Part shown: positions 7,109 through 11,702 of the stretch, in pieces
Layout: the number at the start of each line of letters is the position of its first letter
Position numbering within the stretch: position 1 is the stretch's first letter
Source of the DNA: Sphingobium sp.
GTDB taxonomy: Bacteria; Pseudomonadota; Alphaproteobacteria; Sphingomonadales; Sphingomonadaceae
Reading direction: 5' to 3'
Assembly: GCA_030148625.1 (NCBI GenBank)
Contig: JASBTC010000406.1
Span: 1-11,702 of the forward strand
Length of the DNA stretch: 11,702 bases
The notes under the pieces: model-generated
The model's database searches: none
Told to the model about the DNA's origin: nothing
The model's input: the letters and a program-made list of their open reading frames with translations, nothing else
Translations under genes and position numbers: made by a program

Positions 7109-7142
7109 GAAGTGGAGTGCCACCACTGCGACATGGCATTCA

Positions 7143-7150
7143 GGGGAGGA
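7143..7150 (+). promoter_or_regulatory. Shine-Dalgarno fixing the TonB receptor start
   Basis: GGGGAGGA ends 8 nt before the ATG at 7159, a good distance. The in-frame ATG at 7150 overlaps this site and so cannot use it, which favours 7159 and a clean signal peptide. Confidence 0.75.
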
Positions 7151-7158
7151 TGATTTCG

Positions 7159-9338
<2,180 letters not shown>

Positions 9339-9339
<1 letters not shown>

Positions 9340-10358
9340 TGCGCGGGCGTGCGATGCGCCGCCTGGGCCTTATGCTCGGCCTGGCGGCGCTGGCGCTGCC
9401 CATGGCCGGCGCGCAGGGGGCGGGTGCGCAACCATCGGTCGCGCGCACGCAGAAGCCGTTCGGCGGCGGCGCGCGCGAATTCCGCTTCGTCGTGATCGGC
9501 GATCGCACCGGCCAGCACCGGCCGGGCGTGTTCGAGGATGCGATGGCGAAGGTCGAGCAGCTCCGCCCCGATTTCGTCATCAATATTGGCGACCTGATCG
9601 AGGGGAATACGGAGGATCGCGCGCGGATCGAGGGGGAGTGGGATGAAGTGGACGCCGCGGTCGCCAGGCTCGGCGTCCCCTTCTTCTACGTGCCGGGCAA
9701 TCACGACCTGACCAACGCGGTCCAGCGCGAGATCTGGCGCAAGCGGTTGGGCGCGGATTACTACAGCTTCACCTACAAGGATGCGCTGTTCCTCGTGCTC
9801 AATACCGAGGACCCCCCGCAGCCGAAGATCGCGCGGATGCAGTTGCTCCAGCAATATGGCGCGGACGCGATGAAGATCGTCTTCACCGCGCTGCAGGGCG
9901 ATCCCGCCAAGGCGGAGGCGATCTTCGCGGGCGATCCGAAGCTGGCCGAGCTTGCCGCCAGGGTTCGCGGATCGGAGAATGTCGCGTTCAGCGCGGACCA
10001 GGTGAAGATGGTGCGCGACGCGCTGGCGAAGCACCGCAAGGCGCGCTGGACCTTCGTCCTGATGCACCGCCCGGCATGGAAGGTCGAATCCGCCGCTTTC
10101 CGGGAGATCGAGACGATGCTGAAGGGGCGCCCGCATACCGTGCTGGCGGGGCATTATCACAAATATGCCTATGAACAGCGCTGGGGTGTCGATCATATCC
10201 AGCTCGGTACGACGGGCGGGATGCCTGGTGGTGCACCGGGCGATCCGGCGGTGGTCGATCACGTCATGTGGGTGGCAATGGCCGACGGTGCGCCGCGCAT
10301 CAGCAATCTGAAGCTCGACGGCATGTTTGGAAAACAAGGGCCGGGCGCAGCCCGATGA
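9339..10358 (+). CDS. Exported calcineurin-like metallophosphoesterase
   Basis: Protein of 339 residues with a basic N-terminus and hydrophobic stretch (RRLGLMLGLAALALPMAGA, then AQG), so periplasmic or exported. Metallophosphoesterase motifs occur in order: FRFVVIGDRTG (49-58), NIGDLIEGN (82-90, Asp85), PGNHD (119-123), MHRPAW (His243) and AGHYHKY (270-276, His272 and His274). The first metal motif, normally DxH, reads Asp55-Arg-Thr57 here. An Ala/Gln/Asp-rich helical insert (about 165-225) separates the two halves of the fold. It should hydrolyse a phosphomono- or diester in the periplasm. The first base of its ATG is the last base of the receptor stop codon (TGATG), so translation is probably coupled; an in-frame ATG at 9354 could also serve and would still give a signal peptide. 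Fold confident, substrate unknown. Confidence 0.9.
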
Positions 10359-10382
10359 TCAAGATATGGAGATGATGTTCCG

Positions 10383-11168
10383 ATGAGTTCGACCAGTTTA
10401 TCGCCCGCGCTCGGCGCACCCGCCACCGGCGTGATCGTGACCGGGGGCGCCTCCGGCATCGGCCTGGCGTCCGCGCGCGCGCTTGCCGCGGTCGGCCGTC
10501 CCGTCGCGCTCTGGGATATCGATGCCGATCGCGCCCGAACGAGCGCCGCCGCGATCGCCGCCGAATTCGGTGTGGCCGCGCTGGGCGTGGCGATCGACCT
10601 CACCGATCTCGATAGCTATCCGGCCGCGATCGCCGCCAGCCGCGAAGCGATGGGCACGATCGGCGGGCTCGTCCATGCCGCGGGCATCGTTGACACCGCC
10701 TCGCTCGAAGGGATCACGGCGGAAAGCTGGGCGGCGGGCATCAACACGCATCTGCGCCCGCTGGCGATGCTGACCCAGGCGATCCATGGCGACCTCGCCG
10801 CCAATCCGGGATCGGCGGTCGTCGCGATCACCTCGATCAACGCGACGCTCGGCAATGGCATCAATCCGATCTACAGCGCGGCCAAGGGCGGCATGCTCTC
10901 GCTCGTCCGCTCGCTCGCCGATCGGCTGGCGCGCGACGGCATCCGGATCAATTCGGTCTCGCCCGGACAGATCGTGACGCCGATGACGCGCCCCGCGATC
11001 GACAATCTGCCGCAGGGTTTCTTCGAAAAGCGCATTCTGCTCGAACGGATCGGTGCGCCGGAGGAAGTGGGCCGTGTCGTCCGCTTCCTGTTGTCGGACG
11101 AAGCGAGCTACGTCACCGCCGCCGAGATCGTCGTCGATGGCGGCAATATCTCGTCGCAGCGCGTATAG
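10383..11168 (+). CDS. Classical SDR oxidoreductase, probably NAD(H)-preferring
   Basis: Cytoplasmic short-chain dehydrogenase/reductase of 261 residues. Motifs are TGGASGIG (20-27), HAAG (98-101), catalytic Ser151, Tyr164 and Lys168 in YSAAK with the 13-residue Ser-Tyr spacing, INSVSPGQIVTPM (189-201) and VTAAEIVVDGG (244-254). The acidic residue after strand 2 (ALWDID, Asp45) suggests NAD(H), unlike the other SDR in this window; this is inference. It is only distantly similar to that SDR, so it is not a recent duplicate. Its start is 24 bp after the phosphoesterase stop, with GGAG at 10368-10371. Probable role: oxidation of an alcohol released after phosphate removal, or another step in using the imported compound. 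Substrate unknown. Confidence 0.9.
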   Translation: MSSTSLSPALGAPATGVIVTGGASGIGLASARALAAVGRPVALWDIDADRARTSAAAIAAEFGVAALGVAIDLTDLDSYPAAIAASREAMGTIGGLVHAAGIVDTASLEGITAESWAAGINTHLRPLAMLTQAIHGDLAANPGSAVVAITSINATLGNGINPIYSAAKGGMLSLVRSLADRLARDGIRINSVSPGQIVTPMTRPAIDNLPQGFFEKRILLERIGAPEEVGRVVRFLLSDEASYVTAAEIVVDGGNISSQRV

Positions 11169-11175
11169 GATCGAC

Positions 11176-11702
11176 ATGATGAAGCGCCTGCCCATCCTGT
11201 TCGCGCTCGCGCTGACACCCGCGCTCCAGGCGTGCACGACGGTCGAGCCGCACGCGGCGACCGCAGCCGTCCGGTCCGATGTCATTCCCTTTGCGCAGGC
11301 CGAAATCGTGCGCGGCGATGGTGGCCATGATATTCGCTGGTCGGCGCCCGGCGCGTCGAACGTCACCATCTATGCGGGTACCAGCCCCGATACGATCGAT
11401 CGGACGCGCGCCGTGGCGAAGGGCGGGGCGACGGGCAATGCCACCGTCACCGGCCTCGCGCCGGACCGGCGCTGGTTCTTCGCGCTGGTGCCCGATCGCG
11501 GTGCGCCGCTCGTCATTGCCGATCGCGGCCTGTATCTCGCCACGGTTCCCAATCTCCGCGACATTGGCGGTTATCGCACCGCCGATGGCCGCTGGGTGCG
11601 GATGGGGCTGATCTATCGTTCGGATCAGCTCGATCGCCTCGACGATCGCGACTTCGCAGCGCTCTCGACGCTCGGCCTTGGTGCGATCGCCGATCTGCGT
11701 AC
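11176..11702 (+). CDS. Predicted lipoprotein with FnIII-like module and tyrosine/dual-specificity phosphatase domain, 3' end missing
   Basis: The frame stays open to the window end; 175 whole codons are visible. The N-terminus (MMKRLPILFALALTPALQAC) is a lipoprotein signal with lipobox LQAC, lipid cysteine Cys20. Residues about 40-120 look like a fibronectin III-type beta module (WSAPGASNVTIYAGTSPDTI, later ATVTGLAPDRRWFFALV). From residue 126 the text NLRDIGGYRTADGRW, then GLIYRSDQLDRL and GAIADLRT, is the N-terminal half of the Y_phosphatase3 family (tyrosine phosphatases also able to act on phosphoinositides or other phosphoesters). The catalytic Cys-x5-Arg loop lies beyond the window, so activity is unchecked. 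AGGA at 11167-11170 serves the ATG at 11176 or the adjacent one at 11179. The gene is 7 bp after the SDR, hence same operon. It probably acts in the periplasm, anchored to a membrane. Confidence 0.85.
   Translation, partial: MMKRLPILFALALTPALQACTTVEPHAATAAVRSDVIPFAQAEIVRGDGGHDIRWSAPGASNVTIYAGTSPDTIDRTRAVAKGGATGNATVTGLAPDRRWFFALVPDRGAPLVIADRGLYLATVPNLRDIGGYRTADGRWVRMGLIYRSDQLDRLDDRDFAALSTLGLGAIADLR

Noticed and set aside
6926..7126. Longer N-terminus for the TetR protein, including a start near 7057 that would make the mRNA leaderless
   Set aside because: The extra residues have no TetR similarity and would be encoded by the hairpin element and operator region, whereas the start at 6925 has an excellent ribosome-binding site.
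7060..7158. Longer N-terminus for the TonB receptor (TTG at 7060 or ATG at 7150)
   Set aside because: Both place residues before a clean signal peptide, and the Shine-Dalgarno at 7143-7150 is positioned for 7159.

Overview
The window is GC-rich DNA packed with genes and reads as a chromosomal segment of an alphaproteobacterium, most likely a sphingomonad (Sphingomonadaceae). The reasons are the heavy use of gcg/atc/gat codons with frequent cgatcg-type words, a TonB-dependent receptor of the sphingomonad type (plug motifs DIVVTA and RGPQGTLYGRNATGG), and a beta-propeller/amidohydrolase fusion common in that group. This placement is an inference from style and gene content. I see no rRNA, tRNA, CRISPR array, insertion sequence or phage gene.

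Left block (1-6321, all + strand). A run of five closely spaced genes: the 3' part of a propeller-amidohydrolase, a classical SDR oxidoreductase overlapping it by 20 nt, a small HD-domain metalloprotein resembling HD-type di-iron oxygenases (PhnZ/TmpB/MIOX-like), an APC-family permease, and a phosphotransferase of the ACAD10/11 N-terminal kinase type. The set (importer, kinase, redox enzyme, putative oxygenase, hydrolase) looks like a catabolic operon for a small organic, perhaps amine-containing, compound. The substrate cannot be read from the sequence.

Centre (6305-7158). A TetR-family repressor gene on the - strand runs tail-to-tail into the phosphotransferase gene with a 17-bp overlap. 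Its promoter region is shared with the divergent TonB receptor gene. Here are two copies of a near-palindrome (TACC-N8-GGTA) 24 bp apart. They lie over the best promoter candidates for both directions, as expected for autoregulation plus control of the receptor operon. A hairpin-forming element around GAAGTGGGAACCGGTTTTCC lies in the leader of the TetR gene and resembles a dispersed alphaproteobacterial repeat.

Right block (7159-11702, all + strand). A tight operon: TonB-dependent outer-membrane receptor, exported calcineurin-like metallophosphoesterase (stop and start codons share one base), a second SDR, and the start of a predicted lipoprotein with a FnIII-like module followed by a tyrosine/dual-specificity phosphatase domain, cut by the window end. 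An outer-membrane importer with two exported phosphatases suggests uptake and dephosphorylation of a phosphorylated organic ligand under TetR control. This is a hypothesis from gene neighbourhood only.
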